A DNA stretch of 14,601 nt from an uncultured Bacilli bacterium (lineage in GTDB: Bacteria > Bacillota_I > Bacilli_A > RF39 > UBA660), in NCBI GenBank assembly GCA_934101605.1, contig CAKORS010000025.1, positions 1 to 14,601 on the forward strand, written 5' to 3'. The notes beneath the pieces were generated by a model, which saw only the letters and a list, made by a program, of their open reading frames with translations, ran no database searches and was not told the DNA's origin. Numbering within the stretch: position 1 is the stretch's first letter; each line of letters starts with the position of its first letter. A program made the position numbers and the translations under genes. Shown here one piece after another: positions 1-5,349 of the stretch.

Positions 1-112
1 GTGTTGCAATGTACTTTTTATCAATTGCTGTTGGTTCATTTGTTTCATAACTTGTTTTTTTCTTTTTAAATAAGTTTAATACTTTTAATTTCCTTTTTCT
101 TCTTTTTGGCAT
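1..112 (-). CDS. N-terminus of probable class A penicillin-binding protein (partial, runs off window)
   Basis: An ATG at 112-110 on the minus strand follows a perfect AGGAGG (124-119) with 6 nt spacing and stays open for 37 codons to the window edge. The peptide starts MPKRRKRKLK, continues with a lysine-rich stretch, then turns polar. A very basic cytoplasmic tail is typical of bifunctional PBP1 enzymes, which polymerise and cross-link peptidoglycan at the membrane. The start overlaps the last 28 nt of recU in another frame, so the two genes are probably translationally coupled. In Bacillus the gene next to recU in this orientation is ponA. The existence of a gene is well supported by the ribosome site and open frame. 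The PBP identity rests on context and the basic tail only, because no transglycosylase motif falls inside the window. Confidence 0.6.
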   Translation of the reverse strand, partial: MPKRRKRKLKVLNLFKKKKTSYETNEPTAIDKKYIAT

Positions 113-663
113 AATTTTCCTCCTAATTTATCAATTACTTCAAGATAATCTAATCTGGGTGATAAATTTTCTTTTATTATTATAGCATTTTTTTCAAAAA
201 AAGCTAATGGTATTGATTTTCTTGTATTTTCATTTAGAAAACTCAGTAGGTATTCTGCTGGTAAAAGATATGTTTTATTAAGGGTTGTAAATCTTATGAT
301 TAGAAACCCTATACCTTGTTGATTTAGAATGTTTTCTAAATGTTTTATTTGGTGTTTATGAATATTATTTATCGGAAAACTTGTTTTAGATTTTGTTTCT
401 TTTGCTTCGAAGTCTATATATTTTCCTTTATATACTCCATTGTAATCAGTTGTAGATGGTTCTTTAAAGAAAGCTTTTGTTATTTTTTCATTTTTTTGTT
501 CTACAACTTGTATTGGAGTTGGCTTTTTATATATTACAGCAATATTTTTGGATAAATAATATTCGTTTGATAAATTTATTTCATATTCAAGTGTCATACC
601 TCGGTTGTTATATTTTATTATTTTTTCATGTTTTTTTTGTATATTGTTTGGATATTTTATCAA
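85..663 (-). CDS. recU: Holliday junction resolvase RecU
   Basis: RecU cleaves four-way DNA junctions made during recombinational repair and chromosome segregation in Firmicutes. Family signatures are present in order: NRGMTLE, KKPTPIQVV, STTDYNG, KGKYIDFEAKET and FPINNIHKHQI. The Asp of TTDYNG and the Glu and Lys of FEAKET are the metal-binding and catalytic residues of this nuclease fold. The length (192 residues from the chosen start) is normal. I place the start at TTG 663-661, giving MIKYPNN, which aligns with the known MIRYPNG start of B. subtilis RecU and has GGTGAT 4 nt upstream. An in-frame ATG at 675 would add four residues but has no ribosome site and sits at the predicted transcription start. 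The 3' end overlaps the next minus-strand gene by 28 nt. Identity is secure; the start is less certain. Confidence 0.93.
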   Translation of the reverse strand: MIKYPNNIQKKHEKIIKYNNRGMTLEYEINLSNEYYLSKNIAVIYKKPTPIQVVEQKNEKITKAFFKEPSTTDYNGVYKGKYIDFEAKETKSKTSFPINNIHKHQIKHLENILNQQGIGFLIIRFTTLNKTYLLPAEYLLSFLNENTRKSIPLAFFEKNAIIIKENLSPRLDYLEVIDKLGGKLCQKEEKGN

Positions 664-681
664 TTCTATCACCATATAATG

Positions 682-687
682 ATTATA
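682..687 (-). promoter_or_regulatory. recU -10 box
   Basis: A perfect TATAAT on the minus strand ends 6 nt before the ATG at 675. A weak TTAAAT lies 17 nt upstream at 710-705. Transcription would start close to position 675, leaving a leader of about 12 nt that contains GGTGAT ahead of the TTG start. The -35 is poor, so this call rests on the -10 box and its position. Confidence 0.5.
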
Positions 688-806
688 CTATATATTTTTA
701 TAAAATTTAACCCTTAAATTATAAAAATTAGTAAAAAAATGATAGGTATTGTCGAATCAAATGATTTTATTAAATTTAGGATGTATATTATTTTTGGAGG
801 AATAAA

Positions 807-905
807 ATGGAAAGAGAAGATGTTTGTTTACTTTTAAATAGATTAATAAATAAATCTATTAATGCAAGTATATGTTTGGAGATGTATTTGTTAAATAACA
901 ATTGA
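807..905 (+). CDS. Small ORF, 32 residues, unknown function
   Basis: An ATG at 807 is preceded by GGAGG (796-800) with 6 nt spacing, one of the cleanest ribosome sites in the window. The frame is open for 32 codons and starts MEREDVCLLL. The peptide has an acidic start, a leucine- and isoleucine-rich middle and two cysteines. It ends at TGA (903-905), which overlaps the -35 box of gpsB. Possible weak promoter elements are TTGTCG (749-754) and TAAATT (771-776). It could be a small protein, or a leader peptide whose translation runs into the gpsB promoter. I recognise no family, and chance occurrence in AT-rich DNA cannot be excluded. Confidence 0.45.
   Translation: MEREDVCLLLNRLINKSINASICLEMYLLNNN
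888..901. repeat. Perfect palindrome abutting the gpsB -35 box
   Basis: TTGTTA-AA-TAACAA is a perfect inverted repeat ending one base before the -35 hexamer of gpsB. A second, wider pair, ATTTGT (885-890) and ACAAAT (905-910), brackets it. It lies inside the end of the small ORF. Size and position suit an operator for a dimeric regulator, but AT-rich palindromes also arise by chance. Confidence 0.4.
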
Positions 906-930
906 CAAATACGTTTTTTCTTTTTAAAAT
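902..930 (+). promoter_or_regulatory. gpsB promoter (sigma-A type)
   Basis: A perfect TTGACA (902-907), a 17-nt spacer and TAAAAT (925-930, 5/6). The predicted transcript starts near 937, about 20 nt before the gpsB ATG. The leader carries AAAGGG (939-944) and GTGAT (947-951) as possible ribosome-binding sequence. The same promoter probably also drives rnpB and the genes after it. Confidence 0.8.
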
Positions 931-956
931 ATTAGTGTAAAGGGTTGTGATGAAAT

Positions 957-1280
957 ATGTACCAAACAAAGCTAAATTTGACACCTGATGATATTTTGGA
1001 ACAAGAGTTTAAAATTGATACTAGAGGTTATAGGCTTAAAGAAGTTGATCAATATTTGGATTTGATTATTCAAGATTATCAAACTTTTATTGAGACTATA
1101 AAAAAACAAGAAAGAGAAAAGAATGATCTTGAAGAAGAAGTTTTGAGATTAAAACAAGAATTAAGAGATGCTAATGTTAATATAGAAATGGCTAATGCTA
1201 AAGAAAATAGTGGCGTTAATAATATTGATATATTAAAAAGAATTTCTAATTTGGAAAAAATAGTTTACGGAAATAAATAG
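957..1280 (+). CDS. gpsB: Cell division protein GpsB
   Basis: GpsB is a small DivIVA-related coiled-coil adaptor that shuttles PBP1 between side-wall and septal peptidoglycan synthesis. The 107-residue protein has the DivIVA/GpsB N-terminal lipid- and PBP-binding module (LTPDDILEQEFK, RGYRLKEVDQYLD) within about residues 7-40. A charged coiled coil (about 40-75) follows, then the diagnostic C-terminal trimerisation motif NIDILKRISNLEKIVYG. Length and domain order match the family. The ATG at 957 is used because the nearest in-frame upstream start candidate (TTG 945) is followed directly by a stop. Its likely partner PBP is encoded divergently at the window's left edge. The stop codon is two bases from the 5' end of rnpB. 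Confidence 0.95.
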   Translation: MYQTKLNLTPDDILEQEFKIDTRGYRLKEVDQYLDLIIQDYQTFIETIKKQEREKNDLEEEVLRLKQELRDANVNIEMANAKENSGVNNIDILKRISNLEKIVYGNK

Positions 1281-1281
1281 C

Positions 1282-1632
1282 ATATGTCTTAGGCAGACGC
1301 TGTATAGTTTATACTGTATAGAGGAAAGTCCACGCTTACAAAAACTGAGATGTTTTTAGTGTTTGTGCTTAGGGAAAAGATAACCTAAGGTAGTTATTCT
1401 AACGGCGCAGAAATGATCCAAGTCTTATGATATGATCAAATTATGCATAAAGTGCCATAGAGACGAGTTCTTTTGGAAACTTAAGAAGTGGAACGCGGTA
1501 AACCCCACAAGTAAGAAACCCAAATTTTGGTAGGGGAACCTTAAGAAAAGAAATGAATTTTATTAAGGATCGAAAGATAGATAAATGTTTGCCACCTAGA
1601 AATAGGGACAGAACGTGGCTTATTAGACATAT
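1282..1632 (+). ncRNA. rnpB: RNase P RNA, type B
   Basis: This is the catalytic RNA of RNase P, which removes 5' leaders from tRNA precursors. Conserved blocks are GAGGAAAGTCCACGCT near 1321, the TGAGATG and TAGTG region, AAAGTGCCATAGAGACGAG, GTGGAACGCGGTAAACCCC near 1487-1506, AAACCCAAATTTTGGTAGGGGAACCTT, and ACAGAACGTGGCTTA near 1609-1622. The layout resembles the Bacillus (type B) RNA. Helix P1 is ATATGTCT (1282-1289) with AGACATAT (1625-1632), which sets the ends. It starts two bases after the gpsB stop and ends 25 bases before the next start codon. I see no terminator after it and only a poor promoter before it (TTGGAA 1251, TAAATA 1274), so it may be cut out of a gpsB-rnpB-rodZ-pgsA transcript. 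Confidence 0.95.
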
Positions 1633-1634
1633 AT

Positions 1635-1651
1635 TATAATTTTGCGAGGTG
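1635..1651 (+). promoter_or_regulatory. Possible -10 box and GAGGTG ribosome site before the rodZ-like gene
   Basis: TATAAT at 1635-1640 begins directly after the P1 helix of rnpB, and GAGGTG at 1646-1651 lies 6 nt before the TTG start. If used, it would give a leader of about 12 nt. No -35 is visible and the region is AT-rich, so the -10 may be fortuitous. The ribosome site is better supported. Confidence 0.35.
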
Positions 1652-1657
1652 TTATTT

Positions 1658-2083
1658 TTGAAACAAGTTGGAGAAATGTTTTTAGAGAAAAGAAATGAAA
1701 TTGGAATTTCTATTAAAGAAGTTTCAAAAGATCTTAATATTGATGAAGTGTTGATAGAAAATTTAGAGAGTGGAAATGTTAAGGCTTTTAAAGATATTCT
1801 AGAGCTTAAAGAAGTTGCTATTGCTTTATCTAAATATTTGGGTTTAGATGAGGAAGAAATAATTGATGAGATAAATGATTATATTTTTGAGAAGACTTCA
1901 AAAATATCTATAGAAGATATTAAAAATGCTCAGGAAGAACTTAGTAATAAGGATAAGATAAGATCTCCTTATACTATTGAAAAAGAGGTTAATAATAAAA
2001 AAATAATTGGTTGGTCAATATTTGGTATTTTATTATTCTTTATAGTTTTATATTTTTTACTTAGATATATATTTATAGGATAG
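1658..2083 (+). CDS. RodZ-like membrane protein with cytoplasmic helix-turn-helix
   Basis: The 141-residue protein has an N-terminal Xre-type HTH (about residues 5-70: ISIKEVSKDLNIDEVLIENLESGN). A charged linker and one transmembrane helix (about 115-139) follow, with only a residue or two beyond the membrane. This is RodZ/YmfM architecture, in which the HTH fold binds MreB-type cytoskeleton rather than DNA and helps set cell shape. Unlike typical RodZ it has essentially no extracytoplasmic domain. The position directly upstream of pgsA is the conserved position of ymfM in Bacillus, which supports the call. I choose TTG 1658 because GAGGTG lies 6 nt upstream; GTG 1649 would put the start inside that ribosome site. 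A membrane-tethered regulator is the alternative. Confidence 0.75.
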   Translation: MKQVGEMFLEKRNEIGISIKEVSKDLNIDEVLIENLESGNVKAFKDILELKEVAIALSKYLGLDEEEIIDEINDYIFEKTSKISIEDIKNAQEELSNKDKIRSPYTIEKEVNNKKIIGWSIFGILLFFIVLYFLLRYIFIG

Positions 2084-2092
2084 GAGGATTTT

Positions 2093-2683
2093 ATGAAGTT
2101 TAATATGCCTACAAAACTTACATTTATGAGGATTGCTTTAAGTGGGGTAATAATATTGTTATTATTATTTCCTTTTTATAGAATAGGAATTGAATTTCCT
2201 AAGTTTGTCTTTCATAATATTTTGATTGATGTCAAATATATAATTTCTGGTGTTATTTTTATAATAGCTAGTATAACTGATTACTTTGATGGTTATTTAG
2301 CTAGAAAGAATAATCAAGTTACAGATTTTGGTAAATTTATAGATGCTATAGCTGATAAGGTTTTAGTTAATTCTGTATTGGTTATATTTGCAGCACAAGG
2401 ACATATTCCTACAATAATCCCTGTTATATTGGTTATCAGAGATATTATAGTTGATGCTATTAGAATGACTGCAGCAGGTAAAGGTAAAGTTCAAGCTGCT
2501 AAAATGAGTGGAAAACTTAAGACTGCTTCTTTGATGGTTGGAATGGTTTTGGTATTTTTTTATAATTTACCTTTTGAAATTTGGGGAATTGATGTTGCTA
2601 ATGCATTCTTGTATTTTGGAACTTTGATGTCTATTGTTTCAATGTATGAATATTATAAATTAAATAAAAAATATATATTTTAA
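2093..2683 (+). CDS. pgsA: CDP-diacylglycerol--glycerol-3-phosphate 3-phosphatidyltransferase
   Basis: PgsA makes phosphatidylglycerophosphate, the committed step to phosphatidylglycerol and cardiolipin, in the membrane. The CDP-alcohol phosphotransferase signature D-x2-D-G-x2-A-R-x8-G-x3-D-x3-D is complete at residues 63-88 (DYFDGYLAR, then GKFIDAIAD). Several hydrophobic helices surround it, and the N-terminus MPTKLTFMRI is typical. At 196 residues it has normal length. AGGAGG overlaps the end of the rodZ-like gene 9 nt upstream, so the two genes are cotranscribed and probably coupled. In Bacillus cinA would follow; here a terminator follows instead. Confidence 0.95.
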   Translation: MKFNMPTKLTFMRIALSGVIILLLLFPFYRIGIEFPKFVFHNILIDVKYIISGVIFIIASITDYFDGYLARKNNQVTDFGKFIDAIADKVLVNSVLVIFAAQGHIPTIIPVILVIRDIIVDAIRMTAAGKGKVQAAKMSGKLKTASLMVGMVLVFFYNLPFEIWGIDVANAFLYFGTLMSIVSMYEYYKLNKKYIF

Positions 2684-2700
2684 AACTTGAATTTGAAGTA

Positions 2701-2742
2701 AAATCTGTATGCAAAAATTCTTTTTTGTATATAGATTTTTTA
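2701..2742 (+). terminator. Rho-independent terminator after pgsA
   Basis: A 17-bp stem pairs 2701-2717 with 2722-2738, including two G-U pairs, around a 4-nt loop. A T-run at 2736-2741 follows. It separates the gpsB-pgsA unit from recA. Confidence 0.85.
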
Positions 2743-2767
2743 TGTTTTTGGTATCAAAAACACTTAA

Positions 2768-2781
2768 CAAACAAATGTTTG
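2768..2781. promoter_or_regulatory. LexA (DinR-type) SOS box of recA
   Basis: CAAAC-AAAT-GTTTG matches the Bacillus SOS consensus CGAAC-RNRY-GTTYC at 12 of 14 positions and has perfect symmetry between its arms. It ends 9 nt before the recA -35 box. A second inverted repeat, AACACTT (2759-2765) and AAGTGTT (2786-2792), encloses it and overlaps the -35. LexA repression relieved by DNA damage is the expected regulation. lexA itself is not in the window. Confidence 0.8.
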
Positions 2782-2790
2782 AAAAAAGTG

Positions 2791-2819
2791 TTGACACGAT
2801 AAAAATAATGTTGTATGAT
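2791..2819 (+). promoter_or_regulatory. recA promoter (sigma-A type)
   Basis: A perfect TTGACA (2791-2796), a 17-nt spacer and TATGAT (2814-2819, 5/6). Transcription would start near 2826, giving a leader of about 24 nt with TGGAGG before the ATG. Confidence 0.88.
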
Positions 2820-2849
2820 TAATTTGTAAGTGAATGGAGGAATATAAAA

Positions 2850-3875
2850 ATGGCAAAAAATAGTGGCAAATCAAATGATAAAACTTTAGATCAGGTTTTA
2901 GCTGATATAGAAAAACAATTTGGTAAAGGTGCTATTATGAAATTAGGTGATAGTCATCATATGGAGGTTGAAACTACTTCATCTGGTTCTATTACTTTGG
3001 ATATAGCGTTAGGTGCAGGAGGGTATCCAAAAGGCAGAATAATAGAAATTTTCGGTCCAGAATCAAGTGGTAAGACAACAGTTGCTTTACATGCAATAGC
3101 AGAAGCACAAAAATTAGGTGGAAGAGCAGCTTTTATAGATGCTGAACATGCTTTGGATCCTGTATATGCTAAACAATTAGGTGTTAATATTAATGAACTT
3201 TTACTATCTCAACCTGATACTGGGGAACAAGCTTTGGAGATATGTGATGCATTAGTTAAAAGTGAAGCTGTTAGTATTGTAGTAATTGATTCTGTTGCTG
3301 CACTAGTTCCTCAAGCTGAAATTGAGGGGGAGATGGGAGATTCTCATGTTGGATTACAAGCAAGACTTATGTCTCAAGCTTTAAGAAAATTATCTGGAAC
3401 TATTAGTAAAACAAAAACAACTTGTATTTTTATTAATCAGCTACGTGAAAAAGTAGGAGTATTATTTGGTAATCCTGAAACTACTCCTGGTGGTAGAGCA
3501 CTTAAATTTTATTCTTCAGTAAGACTTGATGTAAGGCGTGGAGAACAAATTAAAATGGGTGATACTGTAATTGGAAATAAAACTGTTATTAAAGTTGTTA
3601 AGAATAAAGTTGCTCCACCATTTAGAACTGCTATTGTTGAAATTATGTATGGTAAAGGAATTTCTAAAGAAAGCGAAATTATTGATTTAGCAGTTGGAGC
3701 TAATATATTGGATAAGAGTGGTGCTTGGTATTCTTATAATGGTGAAAAAATTGGTCAAGGAAAAGAAAATGTTAAAGCTTTACTTTCTACTAATGCAAAA
3801 TTGAGAGACGAATTAGAAAAAAAGGTTAGAGCGTTTTATAAGAAAGAAGAGGTAATTGAGGATAAGGATGAATAG
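2850..3875 (+). CDS. recA: Recombinase RecA
   Basis: RecA forms ATP-dependent filaments on single-stranded DNA, catalyses strand exchange and triggers LexA self-cleavage. The 341-residue protein has an N-terminal oligomerisation helix (DQVLADIEKQFGKGAIM) and Walker A GPESSGKT (69-76). The catalytic glutamate is E99 in IDAEHALDP, and Walker B is VSIVVID (141-147). Loop L2 is about 195-215 (INQLREKVGV, then GNPETTPGG), and the usual acidic C-terminal tail is present. TGGAGG lies 9 nt before the ATG. It is transcribed alone from its own SOS-controlled promoter. The last codons and the stop form part of its terminator. The usual Bacillus neighbour cinA is absent upstream. Confidence 0.99.
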   Translation: MAKNSGKSNDKTLDQVLADIEKQFGKGAIMKLGDSHHMEVETTSSGSITLDIALGAGGYPKGRIIEIFGPESSGKTTVALHAIAEAQKLGGRAAFIDAEHALDPVYAKQLGVNINELLLSQPDTGEQALEICDALVKSEAVSIVVIDSVAALVPQAEIEGEMGDSHVGLQARLMSQALRKLSGTISKTKTTCIFINQLREKVGVLFGNPETTPGGRALKFYSSVRLDVRRGEQIKMGDTVIGNKTVIKVVKNKVAPPFRTAIVEIMYGKGISKESEIIDLAVGANILDKSGAWYSYNGEKIGQGKENVKALLSTNAKLRDELEKKVRAFYKKEEVIEDKDE

Positions 3876-3889
3876 CCTTATCTTTTTTT
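3861..3889 (+). terminator. recA terminator overlapping the stop codon
   Basis: GATAAGG (3861-3867) pairs with CCTTATC (3876-3882) around an 8-nt loop that holds the recA TAG stop (3873-3875). Seven Ts follow (3883-3889). The 5' arm is coding sequence. Confidence 0.88.
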
Positions 3890-3895
3890 GTTTAT

Positions 3896-3924
3896 TTGAC
3901 AGTGTTTTTAATATGTAATATAAT
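3896..3924 (+). promoter_or_regulatory. Perfect consensus promoter of the ectB-like gene
   Basis: TTGACA (3896-3901), a 17-nt spacer and TATAAT (3919-3924): a full sigma-A consensus. It begins 6 nt after the T-tract of the recA terminator. This shows that the reading frame open upstream of 3947 is not coding. Confidence 0.92.
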
Positions 3925-3946
3925 TTTTTTGAGGAGGATTTTATAT

Positions 3947-5263
3947 ATGAGTAATGAAAATTTTGATATTTATAATAAGTATGAATCTGAAGTTAGAAGT
4001 TATTGCAGAAAATGGCCTGCAGAGTTTCAATATGCAAAAGGTTCTATTCTTAAGGATATAAATAACAATAGTTATATTGATTTTTTTAATGGAGCTGGTG
4101 CTTTAAACTATGGACATAATAATGACTATATAAAGGGCAAACTTATGGAGTATTTGGCTTCTGATAATATTATTCATTCTTTAGATATGCATACTGCTGC
4201 TAAGAGTGAGTTTATAGAATATTTTGAAAAGAATATTTTGGAACCAAGAATAGGTAAGAGTGATGAAGGATATAAAATTATGTTTCCTGGGCCTACTGGA
4301 ACTAATGCAATAGAATCAGCATTAAAACTTGCTAGAAAGGTTACAGGTAGAAGTAATGTATTTGCTTTAATGGGTGCATTTCATGGTATGACTGATGGTG
4401 CTCTTGCTTTAACTACTGAAGAAGCTGCTAGAAAAGGAGCTGGTATTACATTAGATAATGTAACTCATATACCTGCACCATATATGATGGGTGGTAATTT
4501 TGATACAATTGCTTATTTAGAGGAAATTTTAAATGATGATCATTCAGGTATTGATAAGCCTGCTGCTATATTTGTTGAAACTGTTCAGGCTGAAGGTGGA
4601 ATTGAGGTTTTATCAGAAGAGTTTTTAAGAGATTTAAGAAAGTTATGTGATAAACACGAAATCTTACTTGTTGTGGATGATATTCAAGTAGGAAATTGTA
4701 GAACTGGTAATTTCTTTTCATTTGAAAGAGCTGGTATTGTTCCTGATATGGTTACTTTATCTAAATCTATAAGTGGATTTGGTTCTCCATTCTCTGTATT
4801 ATTATTTAAGGGTAAATATGATAAATTTAAACCAGGAGAGCATAATGGTACATTTAGAGGATATGTGCCATCTATGGTAACTGCAAAAGCTGGTCTTGAG
4901 TTTATGCTTAATAATAAAGTTGAGGATGAAGTAAAAAGAAAAGAAGTTATTGTTAAGAATTATCTTGAAAATGAAATAAAACCATTATTAGTTAATGGGG
5001 AACAAATAAGAGGAATTGGTCTTATTTGGGGAATTGATTTCTTAGATGGAAAAACTTCTAGAGCTGTTTTGGATGAATGTTTTAAAAATGGTCTTATTAT
5101 AGAATTAGCAGGAAGAGGAGATTCAGTTCTTAAATTGATGCCATCACTTGTTATTGAAGATGAGTTATTAATTAAGGGACTTGATATTATAAAGAAATCT
5201 ATTGTTTCAGTTTTAAGTAGAAAAAATTCTGATGTTGTAGCGAGAGTTAGGAAGAACGATTAA
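3947..5263 (+). CDS. ectB: EctB-like diaminobutyrate--2-oxoglutarate aminotransferase
   Basis: This is a class-III PLP-dependent aminotransferase of 438 residues. The closest family I recognise is EctB/DABA aminotransferase, which interconverts L-aspartate semialdehyde plus glutamate with L-2,4-diaminobutyrate plus 2-oxoglutarate. Matches run along its length: ESEVRSYCRKWPAEF, DFFNGAGALNYGHNN, PGPTGTNAIESALKLAR, AFHGMTDGALALTT, VETVQAEGGIEV, VVDDIQVGN, FFSFERAGI, SKSISGFG and NGTFRGY. K273 in SKSISGFG should hold the PLP; D244/D245 lie in the cofactor-binding strand. The ATG at 3947 has GAGGAGG 9 nt upstream. An in-frame TTG at 3896 is the -35 box itself. The gene has its own promoter and terminator between recA and rny, where Bacillus has no such gene. 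No ectA or ectC is nearby, so ectoine synthesis is not implied. The in vivo substrate is inferred. Confidence 0.85.
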   Translation: MSNENFDIYNKYESEVRSYCRKWPAEFQYAKGSILKDINNNSYIDFFNGAGALNYGHNNDYIKGKLMEYLASDNIIHSLDMHTAAKSEFIEYFEKNILEPRIGKSDEGYKIMFPGPTGTNAIESALKLARKVTGRSNVFALMGAFHGMTDGALALTTEEAARKGAGITLDNVTHIPAPYMMGGNFDTIAYLEEILNDDHSGIDKPAAIFVETVQAEGGIEVLSEEFLRDLRKLCDKHEILLVVDDIQVGNCRTGNFFSFERAGIVPDMVTLSKSISGFGSPFSVLLFKGKYDKFKPGEHNGTFRGYVPSMVTAKAGLEFMLNNKVEDEVKRKEVIVKNYLENEIKPLLVNGEQIRGIGLIWGIDFLDGKTSRAVLDECFKNGLIIELAGRGDSVLKLMPSLVIEDELLIKGLDIIKKSIVSVLSRKNSDVVARVRKND

Positions 5264-5275
5264 TCGTTCTTTTTT
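5251..5275 (+). terminator. ectB terminator overlapping the stop codon
   Basis: AAGAACGAT (5252-5260) pairs with ATCGTTCTT (5263-5271) as an almost perfect palindrome, followed by Ts to 5275. The TAA stop (5261-5263) lies in the loop region and the 5' arm encodes the last residues. Confidence 0.88.
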
Positions 5276-5276
5276 C

Positions 5277-5306
5277 TTGACATAAAGGGGTTATTAAATT
5301 TACAAT
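5277..5306 (+). promoter_or_regulatory. rny promoter (sigma-A type)
   Basis: A perfect TTGACA (5277-5282), an 18-nt spacer and TACAAT (5301-5306, 5/6). Only one base separates it from the T-tract of the ectB terminator. Predicted transcription start is near 5313. Confidence 0.82.
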
Positions 5307-5313
5307 AAAGGTG

Positions 5314-5330
5314 TATGTTAGTTTAACATA
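5314..5330 (+). promoter_or_regulatory. Hairpin at the 5' end of the rny mRNA
   Basis: TATGTTA-GTT-TAACATA is a perfect 7-bp stem with a 3-nt loop. It starts within a base or two of the predicted transcript start and ends before the ribosome site TGGAGG. A 5'-terminal stem can shield an mRNA from 5' exonuclease and RNase Y entry. That role is inferred. Confidence 0.5.
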
Positions 5331-5349
5331 GAGAAATGGAGGAAATGTT

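Noticed and set aside
340..710. Two plus-strand open frames of about 71 and 77 codons
   Set aside because: They lie antisense to the clearly conserved recU, are rich in Phe, Tyr and Ile as expected from reversed AT-rich codons, and lack ribosome sites.
837..860. Hairpin AATAGATT/AATCTATT inside the 32-residue ORF
   Set aside because: Eight mostly A-T pairs with an 8-nt loop are easily found by chance in this composition, and no T-tract or conserved motif supports a function.
3896..3946. N-terminal extension of the EctB-like protein from TTG 3896
   Set aside because: The extension crosses a perfect promoter, so it would not be on the transcript; the ATG at 3947 has GAGGAGG.
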